In this document: one piece after another, positions 5,271 through 13,286 of the stretch
Layout of the letters: each line of letters opens with the position of its first letter
Position numbering within the stretch: the stretch's first letter is position 1
Assembly: GCA_024278775.1 (NCBI GenBank)
Contig: JAJRSP010000032.1
Span: 1 to 17,298, forward strand
Source of the DNA: Planctomycetota bacterium
GTDB taxonomy: Bacteria > Planctomycetota > Phycisphaerae > UBA1845
Reading direction: 5' to 3'
DNA: 17,298 bases
Position numbers and translations under genes: made by a program
The notes under the pieces: generated by a model
What the model was told of the DNA's origin: nothing
The model's input: the letters and a program-made list of their open reading frames with translations, nothing else
Database searches by the model: none

Positions 5271-7722
5271 TTTGTGCCTCATTGCGGTAGAACGGGTTGC
5301 GTCGTCCGTTGTAGCGAACCGGTGTCACCCGCGTATGGTTGCTGCGCGGTGCGTGTTCTTGTTGATCCATCATCAGATCGAGATCCGTTGTCTGTGCCAT
5401 GTCGTCGAAACATCGGATTTCGTTGTAGGTCACCGAGATCATGTCTTCCAAATCTCCGAACTGCTGAGACCAGTTGAAGGTCCGCGATGTCCGTCCGGTT
5501 TGTTTGGCCGCGAAGGCGGATTCCCGTTTTTGTGTTGGGACGGCCGGTCCGATTTCTACGTCCGCTACGATATCCGATTCGTAATCGGGTCGCGCGATCA
5601 GAACGGGGATGGCGTCTGTACGGTCCGCATCGTGAATCACCACGGGCATACGCCGGCGCGCGGCCGGTCGTGTGGGCGCTGAGGCGAGGGTTGGCATCGC
5701 GGCCGTTGGTTCGTAGGCCATCGTCATTCTCGTGCGGCGCGAACGCCGTGATCGAGGGATGCGCGGGCCGGGCTTCTCGGGCGGTTGCCTGTCGGCCACG
5801 AGCATCACATCGCGCTGTGGACGTGGAGGTTCGACGGCGGCCGTGGCCACTCGCTCGCTGCTCAGCTCCTCGTCGAGCTGCTCAAGACACTCCAACTCGC
5901 TGCGGATGGCGACGTGGTGCCGTTCGTAGTTTTTCATGCGGCTGTGCCAGTCGAGCGGTAACGGTTCAGTGACTGCGGCCGGAGCGATGATGCTCGCTGG
6001 GGGTGCGTGAATGACTGCGACCTGCGCCCTGGTCGTGGACGGCATGTTCATAGCGAACGTCGTGATGTGTGTGACGGGAACCTCCGGTGGTACAGTGGCC
6101 AGGGGAGTGGTATCGGCCGGCTCATGGTTGCTTGTGACCAGCGTTTCCAAAAAGGACTCATCCGCGGACGGGGTGGCGATCGGCTCAAACGGGAGCGGTC
6201 CCCGCGGTGTGTCCGGAGCCTGAGCGATCGCTTCGAGGGCCTCTTCGAGCAGGCAGCGCATCTCATTGTCAATCTGTGCCACCTCATCATTGAGAGGTCC
6301 GAATGGCATCCGGTCCATCTCCTCGTCCTGAGGAGTCGCGACGGTGTCGGCCGGGATCGGGATGTCAGCCGGTAGCGGAAGGATCGCGGCGTTCATTTCG
6401 GTGATGGCAAGGCCGATCAGATCGTCTTCGACGTATTCTTCATCTTCACAGGGATCGTATGGTGGTTCGATGTCGCTCGAAATCATCGACAGGGTGTCGC
6501 CGAAACGGTTCACTTCTTCCTCATAGGCTTCGTCGGTGATCCATTGGCTTTCGTCGTTCAGCATGTTGACGGGAGCACTCGGGAGCGTGCCCGTTTGGAT
6601 CATCGCGGTGATCTGGTCTTCGTCGTTGCAGGGGTCTTCCGAGATGTCGATGACATCTTCCGAGGCGGACATCGCAGCGATGGTGTTGGTGGTGCCGTCC
6701 GATGCGAATTCTGCGAGAACGTCGTTCGTGATGAATGTTGCGATTGGTTCTTCAGCGAAGAAAGGATCCCCTGCGCCATACTCGTAAGCAGGTTCCGCGG
6801 GTTGGAACTCCGCTACGTCGGCCGTCCGGGCTACAGTTGTCGTGGCAGCATGCGCCGGGGCCTCGGTGACGACCTGCTGCCGTGAGGTATCCGGAGTCAT
6901 CATGTCTTGAATCGGCTCGCACGGCGGAACGACGGCAACGGGTATCGGTGTTTCTACGGTTTCGGTAGCCAGAACCGGCAGGGGTGGGGCGGCCTCCGTA
7001 GTTGGTTGGGTCTTTGGTGTGAGGTGCGGGGCGATATCCGCCAGTTGTGTCTGGGCGGCTCGAAACTTCGGGTTACGCTCGAGCGCGCGATGGAATGCAT
7101 CGGCGGCATCGGAATAGCGTTGGGCCGCGCGATACATCAATCCCAGGTTGTACAGCGCGTCCGGCTCCGGAAGCACCGCGCGAAAATGCGCCAGTGCGTC
7201 ATCAAACTGTCCGACTTTGCTCAGCGTCATACCGAGATTGATTTGAGCCCGTGCAAACCGCGGCTCCAGGTCAATCGCTTTTCTCAGGTGTGCGGCCGCT
7301 TCCGACCAGCGTTGTCTGAACATCAACTCAAAGCCGAGGTTGTTACGCAGGGCGGCGTTATTGGGCTGGAGTTCCACCGCCTTACTGAGCATCACGATGG
7401 CCTCATCATGCTTTTGCAACTTGCTGAGAAGCAGCCCGAGATGATGATACGACGGTACGTGATTGTGGCTGACGGCGATCGCCTTTCGATACTGCACCAT
7501 CGCCTTGTCGAGCTGCCCGTGGGCTTCAAACATGCGACCGGCCGCAAAATGCGTACTCGGCAGAATCTGAGGCGGTGTCGTATCCGACACGATGACGGGG
7601 GTACTGCGTCGTTGCGGACTTTTTGCAAACGGCTGCTTGGGTCCGTTGAAGTTCGAGCTGGTGCATCCGGAGACGCACAGCATGACCACGGTGAGTAGTT
7701 GTTGTTTTCGGTTCCTTACCAT
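5260..7722 (-). CDS. TPR lipoprotein with long low-complexity C-terminal region
   Basis: I prefer ATG 7722 (820 aa) because it gives a compact lipoprotein signal (MVRNRKQQLLTVVMLCVSGC, lipidated Cys20) behind AAGGA at 7731-7735. ATG 7755, behind GGAGG at 7761-7765, would add 11 residues and is also plausible. In the longer numbering about five TPR units span residues 67-240 (for example AIVMLSKAVELQPNNAALRN and AAAHLRKAIDLEPRFARAQ), a protein-interaction scaffold. The remaining ~590 residues look disordered: Pro/Ala/Thr-rich, acidic at about 320-540, Arg-rich at 665-702. Each of its six Cys is in a short motif, including DPC-(N/E)-DE at 374 and 434 and three copies of (N/S)E-x-(R/E)-C-(L/F) near 498, 619 and 778. 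It is probably cotranscribed with the upstream OmpA-like lipoprotein. The function is unknown. Confidence 0.85.
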   Translation of the reverse strand: MVRNRKQQLLTVVMLCVSGCTSSNFNGPKQPFAKSPQRRSTPVIVSDTTPPQILPSTHFAAGRMFEAHGQLDKAMVQYRKAIAVSHNHVPSYHHLGLLLSKLQKHDEAIVMLSKAVELQPNNAALRNNLGFELMFRQRWSEAAAHLRKAIDLEPRFARAQINLGMTLSKVGQFDDALAHFRAVLPEPDALYNLGLMYRAAQRYSDAADAFHRALERNPKFRAAQTQLADIAPHLTPKTQPTTEAAPPLPVLATETVETPIPVAVVPPCEPIQDMMTPDTSRQQVVTEAPAHAATTTVARTADVAEFQPAEPAYEYGAGDPFFAEEPIATFITNDVLAEFASDGTTNTIAAMSASEDVIDISEDPCNDEDQITAMIQTGTLPSAPVNMLNDESQWITDEAYEEEVNRFGDTLSMISSDIEPPYDPCEDEEYVEDDLIGLAITEMNAAILPLPADIPIPADTVATPQDEEMDRMPFGPLNDEVAQIDNEMRCLLEEALEAIAQAPDTPRGPLPFEPIATPSADESFLETLVTSNHEPADTTPLATVPPEVPVTHITTFAMNMPSTTRAQVAVIHAPPASIIAPAAVTEPLPLDWHSRMKNYERHHVAIRSELECLEQLDEELSSERVATAAVEPPRPQRDVMLVADRQPPEKPGPRIPRSRRSRRTRMTMAYEPTAAMPTLASAPTRPAARRRMPVVIHDADRTDAIPVLIARPDYESDIVADVEIGPAVPTQKRESAFAAKQTGRTSRTFNWSQQFGDLEDMISVTYNEIRCFDDMAQTTDLDLMMDQQEHAPRSNHTRVTPVRYNGRRNPFYRNEAQRNR

Positions 7723-7756
7723 GTCGGCGATCCTTGTACTTGATGGGCTACACATC

Positions 7757-8269
7757 CTAGCCTCCGGAGAGGATTAATGACGGTGCTGAAAGGTCTTTCT
7801 GCGGTTCAAGGGCCGTGTCTTCGGCCTCGATAGCTTCACTGGCGCGCCCTCCCCGACCGCCGGATAGGGCCGTCGTGAGTGCGATTTTTTCCATGCGGCA
7901 TCCGACCAACGTCAAGTACTCCCGCACGTGATCCAGGCGACCTTTGATAAGCGTTTCGTCGGTCGTGCCGGGTTCGTATCGGACGATACCGCCGTAGGTG
8001 TCGAGCATGAGTGCCATACGGTCGAGCCGCGCCACGCCGGACCCGCTGAGTTCTGTCGAATGGGGGATGAAGTGGAAGTCGGCCAGCGACATATCGTGCA
8101 GAATCGCATTATCAACCGCATTCACGAGGTGTACGCGTGGTGCGGCAATGGATTCGTCCATCCGCTCCATGTCCCTCGTCACGGCAGTACGGTACTTCCC
8201 CTGGCACCCGATGATCGCCGTGAGTGCCACCGCTGCGGCCATACTTCGAAATACGTTGGATCGAAACAT
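7757..8269 (-). CDS. Small lipoprotein with divergent OmpA-like domain
   Basis: ATG 8269 is chosen because AGGAG (8276-8280) lies six bases before it and the resulting 170-residue protein starts with a compact signal peptide ending in LTAIIGC, making Cys22 the lipidated residue; an in-frame ATG at 8311 has no such support. Residues about 55-130 resemble the OmpA/Pal peptidoglycan-binding fold: FIPHSTELSGSG, LDRMALMLDTYGG, PGTTDE with an Asp (D104) matching the TD of the OmpA motif, and GRLDHVREYL with an Arg (R111) matching the conserved LSxxRAxxV arginine. The loop between these two residues is much shorter than usual, so peptidoglycan binding is uncertain. Its last codons contain the GGAGG that could translate the downstream TPR gene, and its stop lies one base from that gene's longer start. 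Confidence 0.72.
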   Translation of the reverse strand: MFRSNVFRSMAAAVALTAIIGCQGKYRTAVTRDMERMDESIAAPRVHLVNAVDNAILHDMSLADFHFIPHSTELSGSGVARLDRMALMLDTYGGIVRYEPGTTDETLIKGRLDHVREYLTLVGCRMEKIALTTALSGGRGGRASEAIEAEDTALEPQKDLSAPSLILSGG

Positions 8270-8559
8270 CTCATGCTCCTCGTTTGGCTGTTGATCTTGT
8301 AGAACAGTCATACGGTCCGTTCCGATGTTCGGCGATAACGCCGGTCCTTACCGTATAGCACACGTTTTTATCGAGTGTTTGTAGCCGTGACCTTCGCAAA
8401 TTATCGGTCGCATGGGAGCGTATTTTTTCCCTGGTCATATCGCGAATGACCCGTCCCAATAAACAACGCGTTCGCAGTATAGATAAGGGCCTCTCCCCCG
8501 AACGAGCCATGATCGATCCGGCGTGCAAGGTGGGTGCGGTCGCGGTACAATCCGCCGCC
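8270..8559. other. Divergent intergenic region between the lipoprotein pair and the dipeptidase gene
   Basis: This 290-base stretch separates genes on opposite strands. It must carry promoters for both: a TACAAT box is visible at 8546-8551 on the plus strand, and a weak TGC-TATACG is visible on the minus strand around 8354-8362. An open frame continues upstream of the dipeptidase to an ATG at 8446, but those 38 residues do not resemble the family and no ribosome-binding site precedes them. Confidence 0.5.
8546..8551 (+). promoter_or_regulatory. Candidate -10 box TACAAT eight bases before the dipeptidase ATG
   Basis: TACAAT (5/6 match) ends eight bases before ATG 8560, which would start the transcript about two bases before the codon. 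The -35 position (TGCAAG or GTGCAA) is poor, and no Shine-Dalgarno sequence is present. This is weaker than the equivalent arrangement at aroB and folC. Confidence 0.3.
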
Positions 8560-9660
8560 ATGAATCTAATAACGGAAGAAAGTCTTGGTCGTGCGGCGGC
8601 GCTTCACCAAAAAGTCGTCGTGATGGATACCCACTGCGACACCACGCAGCGATTGGCGGATCCAGCGTGGGATATGGGCCTCAGAGATGACGCGGGTCAC
8701 GTGGACCTGCCGCGTCTGCGCGAGGGGAGCGTGGATGGCATCTTTTTTGCCGTGTACGCCCCTGAATTGGCACAACCGGGCGACGGCGAGCGGGCGGTAC
8801 AAACGCAGATCGGGCACATCCGGCAGATGGTCGAACGCCATGCGGGCGATATGGCACTCGCGCGAACTGCGTCAGACGTGCGATCGGCGAGGGCCGCGGG
8901 GAAAGTGGCGGTGCTGATTGCGATCGAGGGCGGTCACCTGATCGAAGACAATCTCGAACGACTACGAAGCTACCGGGAGCAGGGTGCTACCTATCTGACG
9001 CTGACGCATTCGTTTCATACACACTGGGCGGATTCCGCCGGCGTGCAGGAGGACATACCCCCTTGTCACGGCGGTCTGACGGAGTTCGGTCGCGATGTGG
9101 TGCGGGAGTTGAACCGGCTCGGGATGATGGTGGATATCTCCCATGTGAGCGATGACACTTTCTGGCAGGCGTTGGAGACCTCCGCTGCACCGATCATCGC
9201 GACCCACTCCTCGTGCCGCGCGGTGTCACCGCATCGGCGGAATATGTCCGACGAGATGATCCAGGCCGTGGCGGACAGCGGCGGTGTCGTGCAGATCAAT
9301 TTCGCGGCGTTGTTTCTCGACCCCCATGCCCCCGCCCTACGACCGGACGCACTCCAGCGATGGCTTGCGGGCGACGGCGTGCATCGCGAACGCCTGACGG
9401 ATCATGTGACCCCGTTATCAGTATTGGTGGACCATTTCGATCACGCGCTCAAGCTCGTCGGGCCGGCGCACGTGGGCATCGGCACGGATTTCGATGGCGT
9501 GCCCGCGCTCCCGGAAGATATGTCGCACTGTGGGATGCTTCCGCATCTGACGGCCGCCCTGTTCGATCGCGGGTACACGGAGGAAGATCTAACCCCCATG
9601 CTCGGTGAGAACGTCCTGCGTGTGATGGACGCTTGTGCCGCAGTGGCGACGTCACCATAA
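8560..9660 (+). CDS. Membrane-dipeptidase-type zinc peptidase (family M19)
   Basis: The product should hydrolyse dipeptides with a two-zinc active site, like renal dipeptidase and bacterial relatives. With ATG 8560 as residue 1 it has 366 residues and all metal ligands: H25 and D27 in MDTHCDT, bridging E123 in IEGGH, H195 in MVDISHVSD, H216 in ATHSSCRA and D310 in GTDFDG. NMSDEMI (228-234) and the closing LGENVLRVMD are also family-typical. The first residues ESLGRAAALHQKVVVMD match the usual N-terminus, so the upstream ATG at 8446 is unlikely. No signal peptide is seen, so it is probably cytoplasmic. It is the first gene of an apparent operon, six bases upstream of the glycosyltransferase frame. 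Confidence 0.93.
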   Translation: MNLITEESLGRAAALHQKVVVMDTHCDTTQRLADPAWDMGLRDDAGHVDLPRLREGSVDGIFFAVYAPELAQPGDGERAVQTQIGHIRQMVERHAGDMALARTASDVRSARAAGKVAVLIAIEGGHLIEDNLERLRSYREQGATYLTLTHSFHTHWADSAGVQEDIPPCHGGLTEFGRDVVRELNRLGMMVDISHVSDDTFWQALETSAAPIIATHSSCRAVSPHRRNMSDEMIQAVADSGGVVQINFAALFLDPHAPALRPDALQRWLAGDGVHRERLTDHVTPLSVLVDHFDHALKLVGPAHVGIGTDFDGVPALPEDMSHCGMLPHLTAALFDRGYTEEDLTPMLGENVLRVMDACAAVATSP

Positions 9661-9666
9661 CAGGAA

Positions 9667-11388
9667 GTGTGGCTCCCGCTGTCACGTGTCGTTGGATTTC
9701 CGTTGGATCAAACGAAGGAACAACCGATCGAACAGCCGAATCAGGCCGCTGCGGTACGCTCGGACGCCAACTCGGCGGTTCCATGGCGCGTCTGCGCGAT
9801 GCTTGCGCTTCTGGGGGCCTTGCTTTACGCGCCGGGGTTGCGCTGGGGGCTGCCGGCCACAGAGTCCTGGAGTCAGGATACGATCGCCGGGGTGCGGACA
9901 CTCGGTGCCGCGGAGACCTGGCCCGATGCGTGGGCCGGTCGCTATCCGCCGCTGCACTATCTCGTGCTGCGCGCCTGCTACGAGCCCTACCTGCGATGGC
10001 TCGTGGCCTCCGGAGAGGCCAAGGTAGACCCCGCGTCCGGACGAGTGCGGTTCAAACCACCCCACGCGGAGAAAATCGGCACGTTGTTTTTCATCGCCCG
10101 TGTGGTGAGTGCGCTCATGGCGATCGGTGCGGGGTTGGGGATGTACCTGGCCGCAAATCGTTGGCTGGGTGTGGGTCATCTCGCCGCCGGGATCGCGGGC
10201 GGTACGATGATGGCCTCCCCGGCGTTCACTTATTTCGCGCGACTGGGGAACGTCGACATCCCCTCCATGTGTTGGTTTTCGTGGAGCGTCGTGTTCTATG
10301 CGCGTCTCTTGAAATCGCGGCGTTGGCATGACGCGGCGTTGCTCGGCCTGTTCGGGTCGCTGGCGATCAGCACGAAAGACTCCATCGCCGGGGTCTATCC
10401 CGGCATGGCGATGGTGCTGCTTGGCTTCGAGGCGGCGCGGACGCGCGGCACCCGGTCATGGCTGGCCGCCACGGCTTCCGCGCTGTTGCGTTGGCGGTGG
10501 CTGATCGGCGTGGTCGCGTTTGCATTGCCCTATCTGTTTCTGAGCGGCGTGTTTCAAAATCCCGGTGCCTATATCGAGCGGATGAAGTACTGGCTCGGCA
10601 TCACACCCGGTACGATCCACATGCGTCAATACCGCTATGCCAATCAACTGGCACTGTTCGGGGCCATGCTCTATTACGCGGCCGGTGCGGTGGGCTGGCC
10701 GATGCTTCTGGCGATGGTCGCCGCCGTGATTCACGGGCTGCGTCGGCATACGCGATTGGCTTTCGTGTTGCTGACGCCGGTAATCACCTATTGCCTGATT
10801 ATCATCGTGCCGCAGGGTTTTGTGTATTCTCGGTTTCTGTTTCCACCGCTGGCGCTGGTGGGTGTATTGGTGGGTGTGGCCTGTGTGGATTTGTGGCGAT
10901 GTTCGTGCTGCGCGGTTTCGATTCGCGGAGGTGTGATCGGTGCGGTGGCCCTGCTCACGCTGGGATACACGGCCGCCCTTGGTGCGGAGATGATGAGCGA
11001 CTCGCGATATCGCGCAGAGCGATGGTTCGAGAAGCACGTGTCGACGTCGATGCCCATCGGCGCGTTTTCCAAGCCGCAATACCTTCCACGAATGAACGAG
11101 CAGGGCTATCGTACGTATACCGTTGCGATGTCGCGTGAGGCGCTCGGCCGACCCCAGCCGGATTACCTGATCTTGACCAACTACAACTATGAAGACTTTG
11201 ACGACGCGCAACGTGCATGCATGGCCGAGCTGTTGGACGGCCAATTTGGATATGAGGTGGTCACCACGTTTCACGGTCGATACCTGGGTACGGGAAAGAG
11301 CGTGCTGGCGCTGGCTGGCTGGTGGACGCCGGTGCCCGGAAAAATCAGCCCGGAGATCACCGTGCTTTCCAAGGGGGCCACTCGATGA
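9667..11388 (+). CDS. Polytopic membrane glycosyltransferase, GT-C (PMT/GT39-like)
   Basis: The frame (573 residues) encodes an integral membrane protein with about nine to eleven apolar segments (42-60, 138-162, 168-186, 199-214, 222-254, 278-295, 328-358, 364-382, 388-408, 422-440) and a soluble C-terminal tail of about 130 residues. The first extracytoplasmic loop has ESWSQDT with an Asp (D71) where GT-C enzymes keep their catalytic acid, followed by GRYPPLHYLVLR (91-102), a pattern seen in dolichyl- or undecaprenyl-phosphate-sugar-dependent mannosyl/arabinosyltransferases. A glycan transfer role outside the membrane is likely, but donor and acceptor cannot be read. The start is uncertain: GTG 9667 has AGGAA almost touching it, and TTG 9703 has GGA seven bases ahead. 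It overlaps maf by ATGA. Confidence 0.82.
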   Translation: MWLPLSRVVGFPLDQTKEQPIEQPNQAAAVRSDANSAVPWRVCAMLALLGALLYAPGLRWGLPATESWSQDTIAGVRTLGAAETWPDAWAGRYPPLHYLVLRACYEPYLRWLVASGEAKVDPASGRVRFKPPHAEKIGTLFFIARVVSALMAIGAGLGMYLAANRWLGVGHLAAGIAGGTMMASPAFTYFARLGNVDIPSMCWFSWSVVFYARLLKSRRWHDAALLGLFGSLAISTKDSIAGVYPGMAMVLLGFEAARTRGTRSWLAATASALLRWRWLIGVVAFALPYLFLSGVFQNPGAYIERMKYWLGITPGTIHMRQYRYANQLALFGAMLYYAAGAVGWPMLLAMVAAVIHGLRRHTRLAFVLLTPVITYCLIIIVPQGFVYSRFLFPPLALVGVLVGVACVDLWRCSCCAVSIRGGVIGAVALLTLGYTAALGAEMMSDSRYRAERWFEKHVSTSMPIGAFSKPQYLPRMNEQGYRTYTVAMSREALGRPQPDYLILTNYNYEDFDDAQRACMAELLDGQFGYEVVTTFHGRYLGTGKSVLALAGWWTPVPGKISPEITVLSKGATR

Positions 11389-12011
11389 GTGCGGCGAATA
11401 CACCTAGCCCACCTTTTCGGTTGGTGCTCGCGTCGGCCAGCCCGAGACGACAAGACCTGTTGAGAGCGCATGGCTATACGTTTGAGGTGGTCGTGTCGCC
11501 GGTGGCGGAGCCGGACGATATGCCCGGTGCCAAGACGCCGGTCCAGCGTGCCGAGGCGCTGAGTCGGTTCAAAGCGGAAAGCGTCCGCCCCGCGGCGCGT
11601 GATGCGTGGATTCTTTCGGGTGACACGATCGTGGCACTCGACAGTGTCGTGTTCGGCAAGCCGACCGATAGAAAAGATGCGCGCCGGATGATCTCGACAC
11701 TTGCCGGCACCACACAAGACGTCATCACCGGCGTGACCCTGCTCAACGCAATGACGGGGGCGTGTAGAACCAGGCATGATCTCACGCGTGTGACCATGCG
11801 ACCCCTGAGCGACTCGGAGATCGAGACCTACCTCGACACCGACGCCTGGAGGGGTAAGGCCGGTGCCTATGGCATTCAAGACCGCGCGGACGCCTTCATC
11901 GCGCGGGTTGAAGGCAGCTTCAGCAACGTCGTGGGTTTTCCCATGGAGCTGGTGATGCAGATGCTGGCCGAGGTGGGTGTGCGGCCGGTGGGTTCAAGAC
12001 CCCGCGGCTGA
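11385..12011 (+). CDS. maf: Maf-family nucleoside triphosphate pyrophosphatase
   Basis: The 208-residue enzyme should hydrolyse non-canonical or excess nucleotides (dTTP/UTP or m7GTP, depending on subfamily) to monophosphate and pyrophosphate. It begins LVLASASPRRQDLL with the signature S-P-R-R at 19-22, has the catalytic Asp in SGDTIV (D80), FGKPTDRKDARRM (90-102), ITGVTLL (115-121) and GKAGAYGIQDRA (157-168), the loop that helps define substrate choice. ATG 11385 overlaps the glycosyltransferase stop as ATGA, with AAGGGGG just upstream, so translation is probably coupled. Its 3' end overlaps the convergent aroB by 18 bases. Confidence 0.94.
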   Translation: MSAANTPSPPFRLVLASASPRRQDLLRAHGYTFEVVVSPVAEPDDMPGAKTPVQRAEALSRFKAESVRPAARDAWILSGDTIVALDSVVFGKPTDRKDARRMISTLAGTTQDVITGVTLLNAMTGACRTRHDLTRVTMRPLSDSEIETYLDTDAWRGKAGAYGIQDRADAFIARVEGSFSNVVGFPMELVMQMLAEVGVRPVGSRPRG

Positions 12012-13100
12012 AAGCGAATCGATCGCCTCACGGATCATCGCGCCGGGTACGTCGGTCCGCACGACGGGCTTTCCCACTCCTTCAAGCAGGACGAATCGCA
12101 GCGCTGCCCCCTTGGCTTTCTTGTCTTGTTGCATGACCTCCATGATTTGGTCGGTCGGTATGGGGTCATGGAGTTGCGTGGGTAGGTCGAACTTCCGCAG
12201 CAGTTGCGCCGTGCGGTCGACGATGTCTTCACCGATCAAACCTATGGCCACCGACAACCGGCAAGCGGCCAGCATACCCAACGCCACACATTCACCGTGA
12301 CGCAACGTGTAACCGCAGCAGGCCTCCACGGCGTGCCCGATCGTGTGACCAAAGTTGAGATACATCCGCTCGCCCCGCCGCTCGAAGGGATCCCGCTGCA
12401 CGATGCCGCATTTGATTCGCACGTTGCGCATAATCAACTCGGCGAGGATGTCGTCGTCCAAAGCTCGGATCGCCTCAGCATGCGTCTCTTGCCAGGTGAT
12501 GAAGTCGCCGCCCGTGATGAGGCCGTGTTTAATGGACTCCGCCATGCCGGCCGCGATGTCGCGCGGGGCTAATGTCTTGAGGCAAGTCGGGTCGGTGGCG
12601 ACGATGACCGGTTGGTGAAATGCGCCGACCAGGTTTTTTCCGCCGGGGATGTTGATGGCCGTCTTGCCCCCGATAGAGGCATCGATGGCCGACTCCAGCG
12701 TGGTCGGGCAGATGACGAACGGAATACCCCGCATCCATGTGGCCGCCGCAAAACCGGCCAAATCGCTGACGACACCCCCTCCCAGTGCCAGGATGAGGCC
12801 ATCTCGCCCGACGCGGTTCTCCGTGAGGAACCGGTAGACGTTTCCCAGGCTATTGAGACTCTTCGAAGATTCACCGGGGGCAACTCGCAACTCAGCGTGG
12901 TTGAGGCCGGCTTCGTCGATGGAATCGAGGACTGAATCGGCATACAACGCCCCCACAGTGCCGTCTGTGATCACGGCGACGATACTGGTAATCGTCAAAC
13001 GGGCATCATCGCGGATGGTGCGACCTATGTTTCCGATCAAATTCTTTCCGACTTTAATTGTTGTGTCGGCGTCATCGGTCTTTATGGATAAGCACGGCAT
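11994..13100 (-). CDS. aroB: 3-dehydroquinate synthase
   Basis: This 368-residue cytosolic enzyme converts DAHP to 3-dehydroquinate, step two of the shikimate pathway, using NAD and a zinc ion. It contains PGESSK (75-80), LALGGGVVSDLAGF (104-117) for NAD, RGIPFVICPTTLESAIDAS (124-142), GGKTAIN and GGKNLVGAFHQP (144-164), and the zinc ligands E188 in GMAESIKHG, H252 in NFGHTIGH and H268 in RHGECVALGM. The 16-residue spacing of the two His ligands matches characterised enzymes. No Shine-Dalgarno sequence precedes the ATG at 13100; instead a promoter-like TAGAAT ends six bases before it, suggesting a leaderless message. It is divergent from folC and overlaps maf tail to tail. Confidence 0.97.
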   Translation of the reverse strand: MPCLSIKTDDADTTIKVGKNLIGNIGRTIRDDARLTITSIVAVITDGTVGALYADSVLDSIDEAGLNHAELRVAPGESSKSLNSLGNVYRFLTENRVGRDGLILALGGGVVSDLAGFAAATWMRGIPFVICPTTLESAIDASIGGKTAINIPGGKNLVGAFHQPVIVATDPTCLKTLAPRDIAAGMAESIKHGLITGGDFITWQETHAEAIRALDDDILAELIMRNVRIKCGIVQRDPFERRGERMYLNFGHTIGHAVEACCGYTLRHGECVALGMLAACRLSVAIGLIGEDIVDRTAQLLRKFDLPTQLHDPIPTDQIMEVMQQDKKAKGAALRFVLLEGVGKPVVRTDVPGAMIREAIDSLSAAGS

Positions 13101-13106
13101 ACACGC

Positions 13107-13135
13107 ATTCTAACACGATCATGATGGTCTGTCTC
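13107..13135 (-). promoter_or_regulatory. Candidate aroB promoter GAGACA-N17-TAGAAT, leaderless geometry
   Basis: On the minus strand GAGACA (13135-13130, 4/6 match) and TAGAAT (13112-13107, 5/6 match) are 17 bases apart. With standard geometry transcription would begin exactly at the A of the aroB ATG (13100). Confidence 0.45.
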
Positions 13136-13250
13136 GACAAGAATCCACAGCCAGGCTACCAGATATAATTCTTTGTGTTATATATAGTTAAGCCGTAAAC
13201 CTGTGGCATGATCCGTCTCTCTGGATGGATCCCGGATAGGGTAAGTTGCG

Positions 13251-13278
13251 TTGACGAAGTCCGAAAATCTGATAAAAT
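13251..13278 (+). promoter_or_regulatory. Candidate folC promoter TTGACG-N16-TAAAAT, near-leaderless geometry
   Basis: TTGACG (13251-13256) and TAAAAT (13273-13278) are 16 bases apart, and the -10 box ends eight bases before ATG 13287, so the leader would be about two bases. The TTG of the -35 hexamer opens an in-frame reading frame, which makes 13251 a tempting but probably false translation start. The AT-rich stretch at 13162-13190 in the aroB-folC gap could serve as an upstream element. Confidence 0.5.
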
Positions 13279-13286
13279 CTTTACCT

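Noticed and set aside
6907..7698. 263-codon plus-strand open frame opposite the TPR region
   Set aside because: It is antisense to the TPR repeats, which are clearly coding on the minus strand; the product resembles no family and has no ribosome-binding site.
8446..8559. N-terminal extension of the dipeptidase from ATG 8446
   Set aside because: No ribosome-binding site, and the 38 residues do not resemble the M19 family, whose start fits ATG 8560.
10456..11403. 315-codon minus-strand open frame opposite the membrane glycosyltransferase
   Set aside because: The product is Arg/His-rich without motifs; the plus-strand frame encodes coherent membrane segments and joins maf by an ATGA overlap.
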